Below are positions 41,889 to 53,030 of a stretch of 64,000 nucleotides of DNA, in pieces. Source of the stretch: Staphylococcus massiliensis CCUG 55927 (GTDB lineage: Bacteria; Bacillota; Bacilli; Staphylococcales; Staphylococcaceae); the NCBI RefSeq assembly GCF_000298075.1, contig NZ_JH815593.1:645777-709776 (forward strand), in the 5' to 3' direction. Position 1 is the stretch's first letter. Every line of letters starts with the position of its first letter. The position numbers were made by a program, and so were the translations under genes. The notes under the pieces were generated by a model. That model saw only the letters and a list, made by a program, of their open reading frames with translations, made no database searches and was not told the DNA's origin.

Positions 41889-43182
41889 ATTGTTCGCCAC
41901 TTTCAACTTCTTTAGGTTGGTCTTTGTCTTCTTCTGGAACGTTTTGTTCGATCATGTCAGCAAATAAACCGTATACATAACTTTCTGGGTCAAATGGTGT
42001 TAAGTCATCTAATTTCTCACCGAGACCTACGTATTTAACTGGAATTTGCATTTCATTTCGAATTGCAAGTACGATACCACCTTTAGCAGTACCATCAAGT
42101 TTTGTTAAGACGATACCTGTTACATCTGTAACGTCTTTAAAGGCTTTTGCTTGAGAAATCGCATTCTGACCAGTAGTCGCGTCTAAGCATAATAATACTT
42201 CATGTGGTGCATCAGGTACCGCACGTCCAATAACACGTTTGACTTTCTCTAGTTCGTTCATTAGGTTTTGCTTGTTTTGAAGACGACCAGCTGTATCACA
42301 AATCAATACGTCAGCGCCTTTGTTTTTTGCTGCGTTAATAGCATCGTACATCACAGCTGCTGGGTCAGAACCTTCTTTTTGGCTCACGACTTCAACGCCA
42401 ATACGGTCGCCCCATACTTGTAATTGTTCAATAGCACCTGCTCTGAACGTATCACCCGCAGCAAGCATTACTTTTTTATCTTCAGATTCATAGCGGTGCG
42501 CAAGTTTCGCAATTGAAGTTGTCTTACCAACACCGTTAACACCTACCATTAAGATGATATTTAAACGACCATATTCAAGGTTCATCGCTTCTGATTGGTC
42601 ATCATCTTGTCGGTAAATCTCTACGATCTTCTCAACGATAACTTCACGTAAATCTTCAGTCTCTTGAATGTTACGGCGCTTCGCTTCCATTCTAAGCTCA
42701 TCGACAAGGTCCATAACTGTAGTGAAACCTACGTCCGCTTGAATTAACATTTCTTCTAAAGCTTCGAAGAATTCTTCATCGACTTTGCGATAGCGTGCAA
42801 TCAGATTATTTAACTGTTCTTGGAAGTTATGACGTGACTTTTCAAGACCGTCTCTAAACTTGGCACCAAGTTTTTGAGACTCAATTTCTTCAAACTCTTC
42901 AATTGAAATTAAATCATCATCATCGAAGTCCATTTCCCATTCGGAACTTGGACTAATTGGATCATGTTTAACTTCTTTTTGAGCTGGCATGTCATGTGAC
43001 GGCGCTTCATGCGCTTGTGGTTCGTCGCGCTCTGGCGTAGGTTCGTGACGAGAAGGTGGTTCTTCCTCACGACGTTGTTCTTCATCATCCAAAGGTTCTA
43101 ATTCTTCAAGATCTTCTTGAAAATCATCTCTTTCTTTAGGTTCTTGACTAAACTTATCACGTAAACGTTTAAAAAAGCTCAT
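41872..43182 (-). CDS. ftsY: SRP receptor FtsY
   Basis: Membrane-associated GTPase that receives the SRP-ribosome complex. It has a highly acidic N-terminal A domain (about residues 15-130) and an NG domain with [22 protein letters not shown] and [15 protein letters not shown]. At 436 residues it is in the normal range. Its ATG overlaps the smc stop (TAATG), and ylxM overlaps its own 3' end. Confidence 0.96.
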   Translation of the reverse strand: MSFFKRLRDKFSQEPKERDDFQEDLEELEPLDDEEQRREEEPPSRHEPTPERDEPQAHEAPSHDMPAQKEVKHDPISPSSEWEMDFDDDDLISIEEFEEIESQKLGAKFRDGLEKSRHNFQEQLNNLIARYRKVDEEFFEALEEMLIQADVGFTTVMDLVDELRMEAKRRNIQETEDLREVIVEKIVEIYRQDDDQSEAMNLEYGRLNIILMVGVNGVGKTTSIAKLAHRYESEDKKVMLAAGDTFRAGAIEQLQVWGDRIGVEVVSQKEGSDPAAVMYDAINAAKNKGADVLICDTAGRLQNKQNLMNELEKVKRVIGRAVPDAPHEVLLCLDATTGQNAISQAKAFKDVTDVTGIVLTKLDGTAKGGIVLAIRNEMQIPVKYVGLGEKLDDLTPFDPESYVYGLFADMIEQNVPEEDKDQPKEVESGEQYDETR

Positions 43183-46100
43183 TACGCTTCCTCCTTCATC
43201 ACATCATCTATAGTATTTAAATTAACACTTACAAGTTTTGAAACGCCTGATTCTTGCATCGTAACGCCATACAAACGATCGGCATATTCCATCGTGCCTT
43301 TTCGATGGGTAATCACGATAAACTGCGTGTCGTTCGCTAATTGCTTTAAGTATGTTGCATATCGAATCACATTTGCTTCATCTAATGCAGCCTCTACTTC
43401 ATCTAGTATAACAAATGGTGCAGAACGAACTTTTAATATTGCAAATAATAATGCGATTGCACTTAAAGCACGTTCACCCCCACTTAATAATGAAAGGTGT
43501 TGGAGTTTCTTACCAGGGGGTTGCACGATAATATCGACGCCTGCTGATAAATAGTCGTCATCAGTAAGTTTCAGTTCTGCGGAACCACCGCCAAATAACG
43601 ACTTAAATACATCACTGAAATGCGCCTTAACTTGAAGAAATGTATCTTTGAATCGTGTTTTCACTTCTTGATCCATCTCTTGAATAATTTGATCAAGCGT
43701 TTGCTTAGCCTCTCTTAAGTCGGTACGCTGTGAATCAAGAAACGTGAAACGCTCATTAATTTCTTCAAATTGTTCAATCGCATTTAAATTTACTGGCCCA
43801 AGTTCATCAATCGACATCTTCGTAAGCTTCACCTTTTTACGAAGCGCTTCGATATCATCATCAAGCTCATACATCGTGCGCGCATGTTCATACGTCGTCG
43901 CATACGTTTCTTGAAGATGCTCAATCGCATGTTGTATCAACACATCTAAGCGCGATTGCTTCGTTTTAATGTCTTGATAACTATTTTCGATTGCCAGTAT
44001 ATCGTTCTGTTCAACTTGGAGTTTACCTTCAAGCGACTCTAACGATTCAGCGAGTTCTTTGCGCGATTGCTTCGACGCTTCGATCGCTTTATCGAGGTCA
44101 TCTTTCTCATGTTGACTGGCCTCAATTTGTGCTTCAATCTTTTGAAAAGCCCTTTCACCCGTCATCTCATCTGAATTGAATAGTTCAATTTGCTCTTGGA
44201 GTCGACGATTTTGTTGTTGGTTATTCTCAAGCTGATGGTTAACGTTTTCATATTGTTCCTTCTTCGTTTTCAAACGCTCTTTAACAACCGCTAAATCAGA
44301 CTTCATTTGGTTTAATTTCTGTTGCTTTTCATGGGTGTCAGCTTTATCTGATTTGAAACGGTTTCGAACTTGCTCGATTTCCGCTTCAAGCCCTTGTAAT
44401 TTTTGTTGTAGAGTTTGAAGTTCTGATTCCTTCTCAGCAAGCGTTTTCTGGCTATGTCCAATTTCATAGCCATCATTCTTCTCAAACTCAAATTCTTCAT
44501 GATCGTCTTTAATACGGCGCTCTTGCTCATCTAAATGTTTAATCGCCATTTCTAAAGATTGATATTCATGTCGTAAATGTTGAATTTTCTCACTACATGT
44601 TACATAGGATTCGCTAAGACGTTCTTGCTCTAATTTCTCAGCGTTACATTGTTCTTCAAGCAATTTCGTCTTAGACTCGTATTCATGAAGTTGATTCTTT
44701 ATCGTTTGTAATTCATCTTTTTGGCTCAAGATGCTTTTATTATGACGTTCACCGCCACCAGTCATTGAACCGCCAGGGTTTACGATATCACCATCTAAAG
44801 TTACAATTCGAGACTTATAACCTGTTTGACGTGCGATGTCGTTCGCATGTTTAAGATGATCAACAATGATCGTAGTGCCTAATAAATTCTGAACAATCGT
44901 TTCATACTGTTTATTAAAGTGAATTTCATTCGCGGCAACACCGATAAAGCCATCTTCGTGTTTCGCTTGTTGGTAAATCGTTTCATTTAAGTATCTCGGC
45001 TTAATCACATTTAAAGGTAATAACGTTGCGCGCCCAAGTCCTTTAGATTTTAGGTACGAAATTGCGTTACGCCCGTCTTCTTCATTATCGACGATGACAT
45101 GTTGCAACTGTGCCCCTAAAGCTGTCTCAATGGCTTTAGTTAATTTCGATGGCACATCGATAACTTCAGCTACAGCACCATGGATACCACTTAGGTCCTT
45201 ATTCTTCAATATATGCTTCACACCGCTAAAGAAATATGCATAATCGTCTTTACGCATTTCCATACCATCGATTTTAGACTTTAACTTTTGATTATAGCGA
45301 TACGCTTGATACAACTTCTCCTCAAGTTCACCTAAGCGAGACTTTTTCTGCTTCAACGCGTTCTCATTATCTTGCTGCTCGCGTTCATATAGTTCAAGCG
45401 ACTGTGCCACTTCTTGAAAAGCCCTTTCCTTAGAAGCCTTCTCAGTTTGAATACCTTTTAAAGATTCAATTGCTTCAACAAGTTTAGAATCAAGACGCGA
45501 TTGCTTTTTCTCATTTTCTTCAATTGTACGCTTTAAAAAGCGGATGTCATTATTTAATTCAGATTGCTTAGATATCTCTTCATAATAGTCGTTTTTTAGC
45601 GTTTCAAGCTGCGTTTCGTATTCATCATCAGACACCATTACTTCAGATTCCATATCGTGAATGTGCTGCGTAAGTTGCTTTGACTTAGATTTAAGTGAAT
45701 CGATATCTTGTTTTAGCGTGTCTCTATCTGATTGTAATTGCGCGAGTTGTGTTTGAAGGCTTTCAAGTTCTTCTTCAAAGCGCGCATTGGTTTCAGATTG
45801 GTTACGTTTACGCTCTTCTAATACGTGAAGTTGACCCGTGTACTTCTCAACTTCTTCTGTTTTCTGAACGAATTGGTAATTTAATTTCTCAAGCTCTAAA
45901 TCTGCCTGATCTTTTTGTGACTTAATTGATTTAATTTCTCGTTGAATACGTGTCTTCTCACTATTCTTAAACTCTTGTTGGCTTTTCAAACGGTTAAGAG
46001 ATTCATCTTGTTGATTAATATCATCTTGATACGCTTCAATATCATGAACGGTAACAAGGATATCACTCTTCATCATCTCTTGAGATAACACAAGGTATTC

Positions 46101-46742
46101 TTTCGCAATCGCAGCTTCTTCTTTAAGCGGCTCAATACGCCCTTCTAAATCATATAAAATATCTTCAACACGATTAAGGTTGTCTTCTGTTTGTTCTAAT
46201 TTATCAAGTGACGCCTTTTTACGCTTCTTATATTTAAGCACGCCTGCAGACTCTTCTAAAATTTGGCGGCGGTCAATAGGTTTCGCATTTAAAATTTCAT
46301 CTACACGACCTTGTGAAATGATACTAAACGCTTCTTTTCCTAAACCGGAATCTAAAAACAATTCAACAATATCCTTTAACCGAGCACGATCGTTATTGAG
46401 ATAATACGCACTGTCACCGTTACGATACAGACGTCTTGTAACAGTAACGATATCTTGATCGAGATTTAACGTCCCAGAATGATTATCAAGTTGAAGCTTT
46501 ACTTCAGCGTACTGATTACCTTTACGGTGTTCGGCACCAGAGAAGATAATGTCCTCCATCTTAGAACCTCGAAGTGATTTCGCTGATTGTTCACCTAGCA
46601 CCCATTTAATGGCATCAGTAATATTACTTTTACCGCTTCCATTAGGGCCAACAATCGCCGTCACACCTGTATCAAATTGAACATGGGTATGTTCTGCAAA
46701 TGATTTAAATCCATATGTGTCAATTGACTTTAAATAAACCAT
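43182..46742 (-). CDS. smc: Chromosome segregation protein SMC
   Basis: Dimeric condensin ATPase. The N-terminal head has Walker A GPNGSGKSNITDAIKW; the C-terminal head has the signature LLSGGERALSAIALLF and Walker B FVILDEVEAALDEAN. Two long coiled coils flank a hinge around residues 510-670 containing NPGGSMTGGGERHN. The 1186 residues are the standard length. It lies between rnc and ftsY, the usual arrangement. Confidence 0.97.
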   Translation of the reverse strand: MVYLKSIDTYGFKSFAEHTHVQFDTGVTAIVGPNGSGKSNITDAIKWVLGEQSAKSLRGSKMEDIIFSGAEHRKGNQYAEVKLQLDNHSGTLNLDQDIVTVTRRLYRNGDSAYYLNNDRARLKDIVELFLDSGLGKEAFSIISQGRVDEILNAKPIDRRQILEESAGVLKYKKRKKASLDKLEQTEDNLNRVEDILYDLEGRIEPLKEEAAIAKEYLVLSQEMMKSDILVTVHDIEAYQDDINQQDESLNRLKSQQEFKNSEKTRIQREIKSIKSQKDQADLELEKLNYQFVQKTEEVEKYTGQLHVLEERKRNQSETNARFEEELESLQTQLAQLQSDRDTLKQDIDSLKSKSKQLTQHIHDMESEVMVSDDEYETQLETLKNDYYEEISKQSELNNDIRFLKRTIEENEKKQSRLDSKLVEAIESLKGIQTEKASKERAFQEVAQSLELYEREQQDNENALKQKKSRLGELEEKLYQAYRYNQKLKSKIDGMEMRKDDYAYFFSGVKHILKNKDLSGIHGAVAEVIDVPSKLTKAIETALGAQLQHVIVDNEEDGRNAISYLKSKGLGRATLLPLNVIKPRYLNETIYQQAKHEDGFIGVAANEIHFNKQYETIVQNLLGTTIIVDHLKHANDIARQTGYKSRIVTLDGDIVNPGGSMTGGGERHNKSILSQKDELQTIKNQLHEYESKTKLLEEQCNAEKLEQERLSESYVTCSEKIQHLRHEYQSLEMAIKHLDEQERRIKDDHEEFEFEKNDGYEIGHSQKTLAEKESELQTLQQKLQGLEAEIEQVRNRFKSDKADTHEKQQKLNQMKSDLAVVKERLKTKKEQYENVNHQLENNQQQNRRLQEQIELFNSDEMTGERAFQKIEAQIEASQHEKDDLDKAIEASKQSRKELAESLESLEGKLQVEQNDILAIENSYQDIKTKQSRLDVLIQHAIEHLQETYATTYEHARTMYELDDDIEALRKKVKLTKMSIDELGPVNLNAIEQFEEINERFTFLDSQRTDLREAKQTLDQIIQEMDQEVKTRFKDTFLQVKAHFSDVFKSLFGGGSAELKLTDDDYLSAGVDIIVQPPGKKLQHLSLLSGGERALSAIALLFAILKVRSAPFVILDEVEAALDEANVIRYATYLKQLANDTQFIVITHRKGTMEYADRLYGVTMQESGVSKLVSVNLNTIDDVMKEEA

Positions 46743-46755
46743 GTTCTACTCCTAA

Positions 46756-47478
46756 CTATTTCATTTGACGATATGCTTTTTCAGCAGCTTTTTGTTCTGA
46801 TTCTTTTTTCGTACGACCACTTCCAACCGCAATGGCTTCACCGTTTAACAATACTTCTGATGTAAAGAAGCGATGGTGCGCTGGACCTTCTTCTTTAGCT
46901 AAACGATATGTGACGTCACCTTTAGATTTCGTATGCATAAATTCTTGGAAGCGTGTTTTGAAATCTATAACTCCGACAAGTTCTTCAGTTTCAACAATCG
47001 GGAACATAATTTTCTCTGAGAACGTTCGTACTGTTTCAAGACCTTGATCGAGATACAACGCGCCTACAAACGCTTCAAAGGCATCTGAAACGAGTGACGG
47101 GCGTGTACGACCGCCTGTTTTTTCTTCACCTTTTCCAAGTAAGATTAACTGATTTAAATCAAATTTGTTCGCAAATATTACAAGTGATGGTTCACATACA
47201 ATTGATGCACGCATTTTCGTTAAGTTACCCTCGGGTAAATCAGGGTACTTATCATATAAGTAACGTGAAACCGTCAATTCTAATACCGCATCGCCTAAAA
47301 ATTCTAAACGTTCGTTGTGACTTAAGCGTTCTAAATTGAAATCATTTACAAAGCTTGAATGTGAAAAAGCTTGTTGGTAAATGTTGATATCATTATATGA
47401 TAGTTCAAGTTCTTGCATCTTTTCATCAAAACGATGCTTAAATTCTTGAATCATATCATTGTATTTTGAATGTGCCAA
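46756..47478 (-). CDS. rnc: Ribonuclease III
   Basis: Double-strand-specific endoribonuclease for rRNA and mRNA processing. The catalytic signature [15 protein letters not shown] and the second acidic cluster [14 protein letters not shown] are followed by a C-terminal dsRNA-binding domain ([16 protein letters not shown]). The frame opens upstream, but TTG at 47476-47478 lies seven bases after GGGAGGA, giving 240 residues. It starts the rnc-smc-ftsY unit, 14 bases before smc. Confidence 0.95.
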   Translation of the reverse strand: MAHSKYNDMIQEFKHRFDEKMQELELSYNDINIYQQAFSHSSFVNDFNLERLSHNERLEFLGDAVLELTVSRYLYDKYPDLPEGNLTKMRASIVCEPSLVIFANKFDLNQLILLGKGEEKTGGRTRPSLVSDAFEAFVGALYLDQGLETVRTFSEKIMFPIVETEELVGVIDFKTRFQEFMHTKSKGDVTYRLAKEEGPAHHRFFTSEVLLNGEAIAVGSGRTKKESEQKAAEKAYRQMK

Positions 47479-47542
47479 AAATAATCCTCCCAATATAAAA
47501 TTCCCTATACAAAGTTTACGTGAAAAGTCACGAAAACTAAAG

Positions 47543-47576
47543 AAAAATCTGAGCCTGGTAGCTACCCGACTCAGAT
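47543..47576 (-). terminator. Terminator after acpP
   Basis: On the minus strand ATCTGAG pairs with CTCAGAT, with an inner GGTAGCTACC palindrome, followed by TTTTT. It lies just past the acpP stop and separates it from rnc. Confidence 0.8.
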
Positions 47577-47586
47577 AAATAACAAA

Positions 47587-47820
47587 TTATTTTTCAAGGC
47601 TGTTGATGTATTTAACAGCATCGCCTACTGTGTTAATTTTTTCTGCTTCTTCGTCAGGAATTTCAGTACCAAATTCGTCTTCTAATTCCATAACTAATTC
47701 AGCAATATCAAGTGAATCAGCACCTAAGTCGTCTTTGAATGATGCATCTTCAGTAACTTTGTCTGCATCAACACCTAAGCGATCAACGATGATTTCTTTT
47801 ACTTTATCGAAGTTTTCCAT
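47587..47820 (-). CDS. acpP: Acyl carrier protein
   Basis: Carries fatty-acyl intermediates on 4'-phosphopantetheine attached to the serine in [16 protein letters not shown]. At 77 residues it has the normal size and acidic composition. A strong AAAAGGAGGTG ribosome site precedes the ATG. It is the last gene of the fapR-plsX-fabD-fabG-acpP cluster, with 190 bases between it and fabG. Confidence 0.97.
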   Translation of the reverse strand: MENFDKVKEIIVDRLGVDADKVTEDASFKDDLGADSLDIAELVMELEDEFGTEIPDEEAEKINTVGDAVKYINSLEK

Positions 47821-48010
47821 GTTGGTTCACCTCCTTTTAATGCGTAAATATGCGGACTTTTATATTTTGCCATTTAATTGGAATAAATACAAGTTTTCAA
47901 ACAAGACTTAAATTGATTTCTCTTTTGAAAAGGCCTTTTCAAGAAGGAGGGTGCGCCCTATCATAAATCAAAGATTAAGGCGTAGAACCTGCTTCATATG
48001 TTAAAGGCGC

Positions 48011-48754
48011 TTATTCCATGTGCATGCCGCCGTTTACGTGGATTGTTTGACCAGTGATGTAATTCGCTTTATCAGAAGCTAAGAAAGCAACTGTGTTTGC
48101 GATATCTGTATCTTCACCGAAACGCGCTAATGGAATTTGAGCTTTCATCTTCTCTTTAACGTCGTCGCTTAACGCGTCTGTCATATCAGAAACGATGAAA
48201 CCTGGTGCTACAGCATTTACAGTAATACCTCTTGAAGCTAATTCTCTCGCAGCCGTCTTAGTCATACCTAATACGCCTGATTTAGTCGCAACGTAGTTAA
48301 TTTGACCAGGATTACCAACTGCGCCAACAACGCTTGAAAGGTTAATAATGCTACCGCTACGTTGCTTTAACATTTGAGGTGTAACCTTTTGAATGCAATT
48401 GAAGACACCTTTTAAGTTAGTGTTTACAACGTCATCCCATTCGTGTTCTTTCATACGCATTAATAAGTTGTCTCTAGTAATACCTGCGTTGTTTACTAAT
48501 ACGTCTACAGAACCAAATTCAGATACAACCTCTTTAATCATTGCTTTAACTTCGTCGCCAACTGCAACGTTAGCTTGAATTGCGAAGCTGTCGACACCTT
48601 TTTGTTTAATTTCTTCAACAACAGCGTCTGCTTTCTCTTTGTTACCTGCGTAGTTAACTACAACATTGTAACCTTCTTCAGCTAATTGTAATGCGATACT
48701 GCGACCGATACCTCTTGAAGCACCTGTAACTAATGCTGTTTTACTCATTTTCAT
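48011..48754 (-). CDS. fabG: 3-oxoacyl-[acyl-carrier-protein] reductase
   Basis: NADPH-dependent short-chain dehydrogenase of fatty acid elongation. The cofactor motif is [16 protein letters not shown] is present, and the catalytic serine and YxxxK are in [10 protein letters not shown] and NYVATKSGV. At 247 residues it closely matches staphylococcal FabG. Its start overlaps fabD by 14 bases. Confidence 0.97.
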   Translation of the reverse strand: MKMSKTALVTGASRGIGRSIALQLAEEGYNVVVNYAGNKEKADAVVEEIKQKGVDSFAIQANVAVGDEVKAMIKEVVSEFGSVDVLVNNAGITRDNLLMRMKEHEWDDVVNTNLKGVFNCIQKVTPQMLKQRSGSIINLSSVVGAVGNPGQINYVATKSGVLGMTKTAARELASRGITVNAVAPGFIVSDMTDALSDDVKEKMKAQIPLARFGEDTDIANTVAFLASDKANYITGQTIHVNGGMHME

Positions 48755-49667
48755 TCCACTCCTTTACATCTTCTAGCGTTTGAATTGATGTTAATTTAAC
48801 ATCACGATTGATTTTTTTAATTAAACCAGATAATACTTTACCTGGACCAATTTCAATAAAGTGATCGACACCTTGGTCGATTAACCATTCAGTTGATTTA
48901 ATAAACTGAACAGGAGAGTAAAGTTGTTCTACCATATTAGCTTCAATTATAGAAGCTTCTTGTTCACCTTGTGCATTGACGTTTTGAACAACTGGCATAT
49001 TTGCGTCGTTCCAATCAAAGATTTGGATGAAAGCTTTAAAGTCATCTTCAATAACTTGCATCATTGAAGAATGAAAAGGTCCAGAAACTTTTAATGGCAT
49101 AACGCGTTTCGCACCAAGTTCTTTACCTTTTTGAACAAGTGTATCGATAGCTTCTTTATGACCTGACACAACGACTTGACCAGGTGCATTAATGTTAGCT
49201 GGTTCCACTTTAACGTCGTCGTTTGAAAGTTGGTGACAGATTTCAGTTACCTTTTCAACAGATAAACCAAGTACTGCAGCCATGCTACCTACCCCTGTAG
49301 GAAAAGCCTTAGCCATCAGTTCACCACGTTTACGCACGATACGGACAGCATCTTCGAACTTAAGTACGCCACTAGCGACTAAACTTGAGTACTCGCCTAA
49401 GCTATGACCCATTGTATAGTCAGCATCAAGGTTTTCTAAAGCACGATATAAAGCAATGCTGTGTGTCAGTAAAGCAGGTTGCGTGTTTTCTGTCTCACCG
49501 AGCTTTTCATCACTGTCTGTAAACATTGTTTCAAGTAAATCAAAATCCATACTATCTTGCGCGATATTTAAGATTTCTGTTGCTGCTTCATTTTTGTTAT
49601 ATAAATCTTCTGCCATGCCAACCTTTTGTGCACCTTGGCCTGGAAAAACGATAGCTGTTTTACCCAT
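48741..49667 (-). CDS. fabD: Malonyl CoA-acyl carrier protein transacylase
   Basis: Transfers malonyl from CoA to ACP. It begins [20 protein letters not shown], the catalytic serine is in [15 protein letters not shown], and the active-site histidine is in [11 protein letters not shown]. The 308 residues are a complete enzyme. It lies one base downstream of plsX and overlaps fabG. Confidence 0.96.
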   Translation of the reverse strand: MGKTAIVFPGQGAQKVGMAEDLYNKNEAATEILNIAQDSMDFDLLETMFTDSDEKLGETENTQPALLTHSIALYRALENLDADYTMGHSLGEYSSLVASGVLKFEDAVRIVRKRGELMAKAFPTGVGSMAAVLGLSVEKVTEICHQLSNDDVKVEPANINAPGQVVVSGHKEAIDTLVQKGKELGAKRVMPLKVSGPFHSSMMQVIEDDFKAFIQIFDWNDANMPVVQNVNAQGEQEASIIEANMVEQLYSPVQFIKSTEWLIDQGVDHFIEIGPGKVLSGLIKKINRDVKLTSIQTLEDVKEWNENE

Positions 49668-49668
49668 A

Positions 49669-50646
49669 TTATGCTCCCACCGTTTCTTTCATTGTTTTAA
49701 CAATTTCTTGTTCTGATGCAACTTTAGCTTGTCTAATTGCTGAGAAAATAGCTTTAGCGTTCGAACTTCCGTGTGCTTTAACGACAATACCATTTAAACC
49801 TAATAATACTGAACCACCATATTCAGTATAATCAAGTTGTTTACCAATGTTAGAAATATCTTTTTTAAGCACTAAAGCAGCAAGCTTGTTTTTGACACTT
49901 TTTAAAAGTGATTGCTTGATGATTTTACCGACTGATTTTGACGAACCTTCAAGATTTTTAAGAATCATGTTCCCTGTATAACCGTCAGTTACAATCACAT
50001 CTGCTTCATCTTCCATAAGTTCTTTCGCTTCGATATTGCCATAGAATTTGAAATCATTTTGTTGATTCATTAAATTATAGGCTTCTCGTGTAAGGGCGTT
50101 ACCTTTCTTAGGTTCTGTCCCTATATTTAATAATGCTACATCAGGTTGTTTAATATTTCGAATTTTTTGGGCATAAATATTTCCAAGTTGTGCATACTGT
50201 AATAAATGCTCCGGTTTCGTGTCAGCATTGGCACCAACGTCTAGAAATACAAAGCCTTTTCCGCTAACTGAAGGTAGCGTAACAACAAGCGCTGGTCGTG
50301 AAATACCTTTGATACGACCTACAATAAATAAGCCTGCAGACATTAACGCGCCCGTATTCCCTGCTGAAATACAAGCATCTGCTTCACCGCTTCTAACCGC
50401 GTCTGCCATACGTACCATTGAGCTATCTTTTTTCTTCTTTATAGCGCGAACGGGCTCATCTTCCATTGTAATGCGCTCAGTGCAATGTCTAAATGTAACA
50501 CGTTCATGTTTGAAGTTATATCTATGTTCATCACCAAACAGAATGATGTGAATATCTTTGAATTCATTGACAGCTTGTTTAACACCATCTATAACTACAT
50601 CTGGTGCATTGTCGCCACCCATCATATCTACTGCAATTGTTACCAT
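49669..50646 (-). CDS. plsX: Phosphate acyltransferase PlsX
   Basis: Makes acyl-phosphate from acyl-ACP for phosphatidic acid synthesis. It begins [21 protein letters not shown] and has the conserved [19 protein letters not shown] and [16 protein letters not shown]. The frame is open five codons upstream, but ATG at 50646 follows GAGGATG at the right distance, giving 325 residues. It follows fapR by one base. Confidence 0.95.
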   Translation of the reverse strand: MVTIAVDMMGGDNAPDVVIDGVKQAVNEFKDIHIILFGDEHRYNFKHERVTFRHCTERITMEDEPVRAIKKKKDSSMVRMADAVRSGEADACISAGNTGALMSAGLFIVGRIKGISRPALVVTLPSVSGKGFVFLDVGANADTKPEHLLQYAQLGNIYAQKIRNIKQPDVALLNIGTEPKKGNALTREAYNLMNQQNDFKFYGNIEAKELMEDEADVIVTDGYTGNMILKNLEGSSKSVGKIIKQSLLKSVKNKLAALVLKKDISNIGKQLDYTEYGGSVLLGLNGIVVKAHGSSNAKAIFSAIRQAKVASEQEIVKTMKETVGA

Positions 50647-50647
50647 T

Positions 50648-51211
50648 TTATTCATCCTCACTTATGTAATACATCTTAAATTCTCCGCTGAATACATGCT
50701 TATCTTTCACATAGGAGTTTACGGATATTTCAAAATACTTAGGTGTGACTCGGTTTACTTTTGCTATAGCATGAACGCTTTCGTTCAAGTAGACCGGTTT
50801 ATGAAAGGTTACTTTACTTTCATGCGTTAATACCGAATCTTTATGTATTAAAGCTACACACAATGAATTTGCTTGTGCAAAAATAACGTGACCTCGTGAG
50901 ATTTGATTACGTTCAAAGACGTGTTGTGCTTTGATGGTCATCCTAGATTCTGCTTGGTGATTGGGTTCTACTTTGAATACGTCACCAATAATATCGTGTG
51001 CTTCAATTGATCGAATTTCGTCGTAACTATCTTTTGCAACGAGAGATACGCGTTTACGAACTTCAGGAATTTGAAGTTGATTACGATCAAGTCTAATGGT
51101 TTGAATACTTACAGAAAATAATTCACATAGTTCTATATCTGTTATAAAGGGATTATCTTCTATGATTTCAATAATTTTTTGACGCCTTTCGTCTTTAGAT
51201 AGTTTAGCCAT
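50648..51211 (-). CDS. fapR: Fatty acid biosynthesis repressor FapR
   Basis: Malonyl-CoA-sensing repressor of fatty acid and phospholipid genes. The N-terminal HTH ([20 protein letters not shown]) is joined to a hotdog-fold ligand domain. At 187 residues it matches S. aureus FapR. The start is ATG 51209-51211 after AGAGGATATACTT. A FapR box overlaps its own leader, so the operon is autoregulated. Confidence 0.95.
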   Translation of the reverse strand: MAKLSKDERRQKIIEIIEDNPFITDIELCELFSVSIQTIRLDRNQLQIPEVRKRVSLVAKDSYDEIRSIEAHDIIGDVFKVEPNHQAESRMTIKAQHVFERNQISRGHVIFAQANSLCVALIHKDSVLTHESKVTFHKPVYLNESVHAIAKVNRVTPKYFEISVNSYVKDKHVFSGEFKMYYISEDE

Positions 51212-51231
51212 AAGTATATCCTCTGTCACTT

Positions 51232-51248
51232 TTAGTACCAAGTCTTAA
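51232..51248 (-). promoter_or_regulatory. FapR operator
   Basis: TTAGTACCAAGTCTTAA matches the known FapR box pattern (TTAGTACC...TTAA-type inverted sequence). It lies between the fapR -10 box and ribosome site, where bound FapR would block transcription. Confidence 0.75.
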
Positions 51249-51262
51249 TGACTTCCTTACAT

Positions 51263-51292
51263 ATCATAACATTATCTAAAACATGTACTCAA
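51263..51292 (-). promoter_or_regulatory. Promoter of the fapR-plsX-fabD-fabG operon
   Basis: On the minus strand -35 TTGAGT (51287-51292), an 18-base spacer and -10 TATGAT (51263-51268) precede the FapR operator. Confidence 0.55.
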
Positions 51293-51377
51293 CAATTTTC
51301 ATTTATTTACTGCTCCATTGTTGACGATGGCTTGGAAATAGTTAATGCGTGGTTGATCTTAGAGGGCTTTACATAAG

Positions 51378-51414
51378 GAAAAGAGATTAAAAGATGCGAA
51401 CATCTCTTAATCTC
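51378..51414 (-). terminator. Terminator after the M20 amidohydrolase pseudogene
   Basis: On the minus strand GAGATTAAGAGATG pairs with CATCTTTTAATCTC around a four-base loop, followed by TTTTCC, just past the stop at 51431. Confidence 0.8.
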
Positions 51415-51430
51415 GTGAGATAGGAAGGTA

Positions 51431-52627
51431 TTAAGTTTGAGTGAGTCGGTTGAGGGCGATTTCGCCTAATGATTTAGATGCAACAAGCATACAAGCTTCG
51501 TTGACTTCGAACTTAGGATGGTGATTGCCGTACGGATCTGTGACGCCTTCTGGCATGCAGCCGACGATAAAGAATGTGCCAGGAATGTCTTTCACGTAAT
51601 AAGCGAAATCTTCAGCGCCCATTAATGGCGGAACTTCGAATACTTGCTTGATGTAGTTGCCTTGGCTTTGCTTAAGCGTTTAAACGACGCTTTCTGTTTC
51701 ATCGGGATGGTTGTAGAGCACCGGATAACCGAATTGAAAGTCGAGTTTAGCTTCTACGCCGTAGCTATCTTCAATACCTTTAACGATTTGTTGAAGTTGT
51801 TCGTACATGGATTGCCCAAGCTCGTCTTTGAGATATCGAATTGTCCCTTTGATTGTCACCTCGTTCTGAATTGCGTTAAAACCGCCTGGAGCGTGGAATG
51901 AACCGATTGTTACAACGCCTGACGCTTTCGGGTCAATGTGTCGTGACACAATCGTTTGCGCACGGTCGACGAATTTCGTTCCTGCGATTAAGGCATCGTT
52001 GGCGCGGTGTGGTGTTGCTGCGTGTCCGCCACGGCCTTGAAGTTTTAACGTGAAGACCGAGGAACCTGCAAACGCATAGCCTTTCGTATAAGCGACAACT
52101 CCTGGTGGCGCATTAGGTGCTACGTGGATACCATAAATTTCATCAACGTTATCAAGCGCCTTAGACGCCATCACACTTTTAGCGCCGCCTGGAACAACTT
52201 CTTCAGCATGTTGGTGCACGATGCGAATCGTACCAGGTAGCTCATCCTTGATTTCGATTAAGGCATCCGCGAGCGCCATCAGGTTAGCCGTATGCACGTC
52301 ATGTCCGCAAGCATGCATAACGCCGTCGTTCTTAGATTTAAACGGTAAATCCGTTTCCTCTTGAATCGGTAGTGCGTCGAAGTCAGCACGTAAGGCGATC
52401 GTTTTACCTGGTTTGCCGCCTTCGATATCGACAATTAAGGCGTGTTGCCCTTCAACAGGGTGTGTCATTGTCACATCTTTCCCCTTGTAAAAGTCCTTTA
52501 TATACGCGCCCGTTTCCTCCTCTTCAAAAGACAATTCAGGATGTTCATGCAGGTGTCTGCGTATATCAATCATCATGTGTTCACGATCTTCAAGCGCTTT
52601 AAACAATTTATCTAATGTAGTCATCAT
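51431..52627 (-). pseudogene. M20-family N-acyl-amino-acid amidohydrolase, broken by one stop codon
   Basis: Zinc aminoacylase/hippurate hydrolase-like enzyme. The intact frame would be 398 residues: DIRRHLHEHPELSFEE, LRADFDALPIQEETDLPF, HACGHDVHTANLMALADAL and HQHAEEVVPGGAKS carry the metal and catalytic residues, and the C-terminal MGAEDFAYYV and GNHHPKFEVNE complete the site. A single TAA at 51680-51682 (codon 316) cuts it, with the frame unchanged on both sides. The truncated protein would lack the C-terminal metal ligand. Start ATG at 52627 follows GGTGGA. Recent decay is likely, since nothing else is damaged. Confidence 0.85.
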
Positions 52628-52739
52628 TTAATGTCCACCTTTTATATTTTTAAAATGGTTATTATAAAATTATTATATATTCATTGTAACGGTAGAATGC
52701 GCTTATTTGAAATCGTATGTTTCTACCGGTGCAACACAC

Positions 52740-52916
52740 TTACTTGGAATCGTAAGTTTTAATTAGATAGACGAATTGAGATACGACTGCAATAATAAAA
52801 ATCGTAATTGCGATAATGAATATAAGCGGTTGATTCAAGACTTGATTTAAAAGTAGTAATAGAGCTGCTAACACAGTTAAAATAATAAAGATCACGACAT
52901 AAAATTCTTTCATCAT
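52740..52916 (-). CDS. Small two-helix membrane protein, 58 residues
   Basis: This short gene reads MMKEFYVVIFIILTVLAALL at its start, then a hydrophilic turn (NQVLNQP), a second hydrophobic segment, and the tail YLIKTYDSK. The ATG at 52914-52916 follows AAAAGGAGTTTTA, a strong ribosome site. No family is recognised. It is divergent from the Lrp-family gene and upstream of the M20 pseudogene. Confidence 0.7.
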   Translation of the reverse strand: MMKEFYVVIFIILTVLAALLLLLNQVLNQPLIFIIAITIFIIAVVSQFVYLIKTYDSK

Positions 52917-53030
52917 TAAAACTCCTTTTTCTAAAAGACTACCTATATAATAAGAAATAGGAATTTAATGAAACATAAGTTTTGTTAGTTATTGAACTCA
53001 ATAACTTATGAATTGTTAGGAGATATGAAT

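Noticed and set aside
51680..52627. M20 protein ending at 51680 as an intact shorter enzyme
   Set aside because: The frame continues without change beyond the stop and codes for the missing C-terminal metal site, so it is a truncation rather than a natural end.
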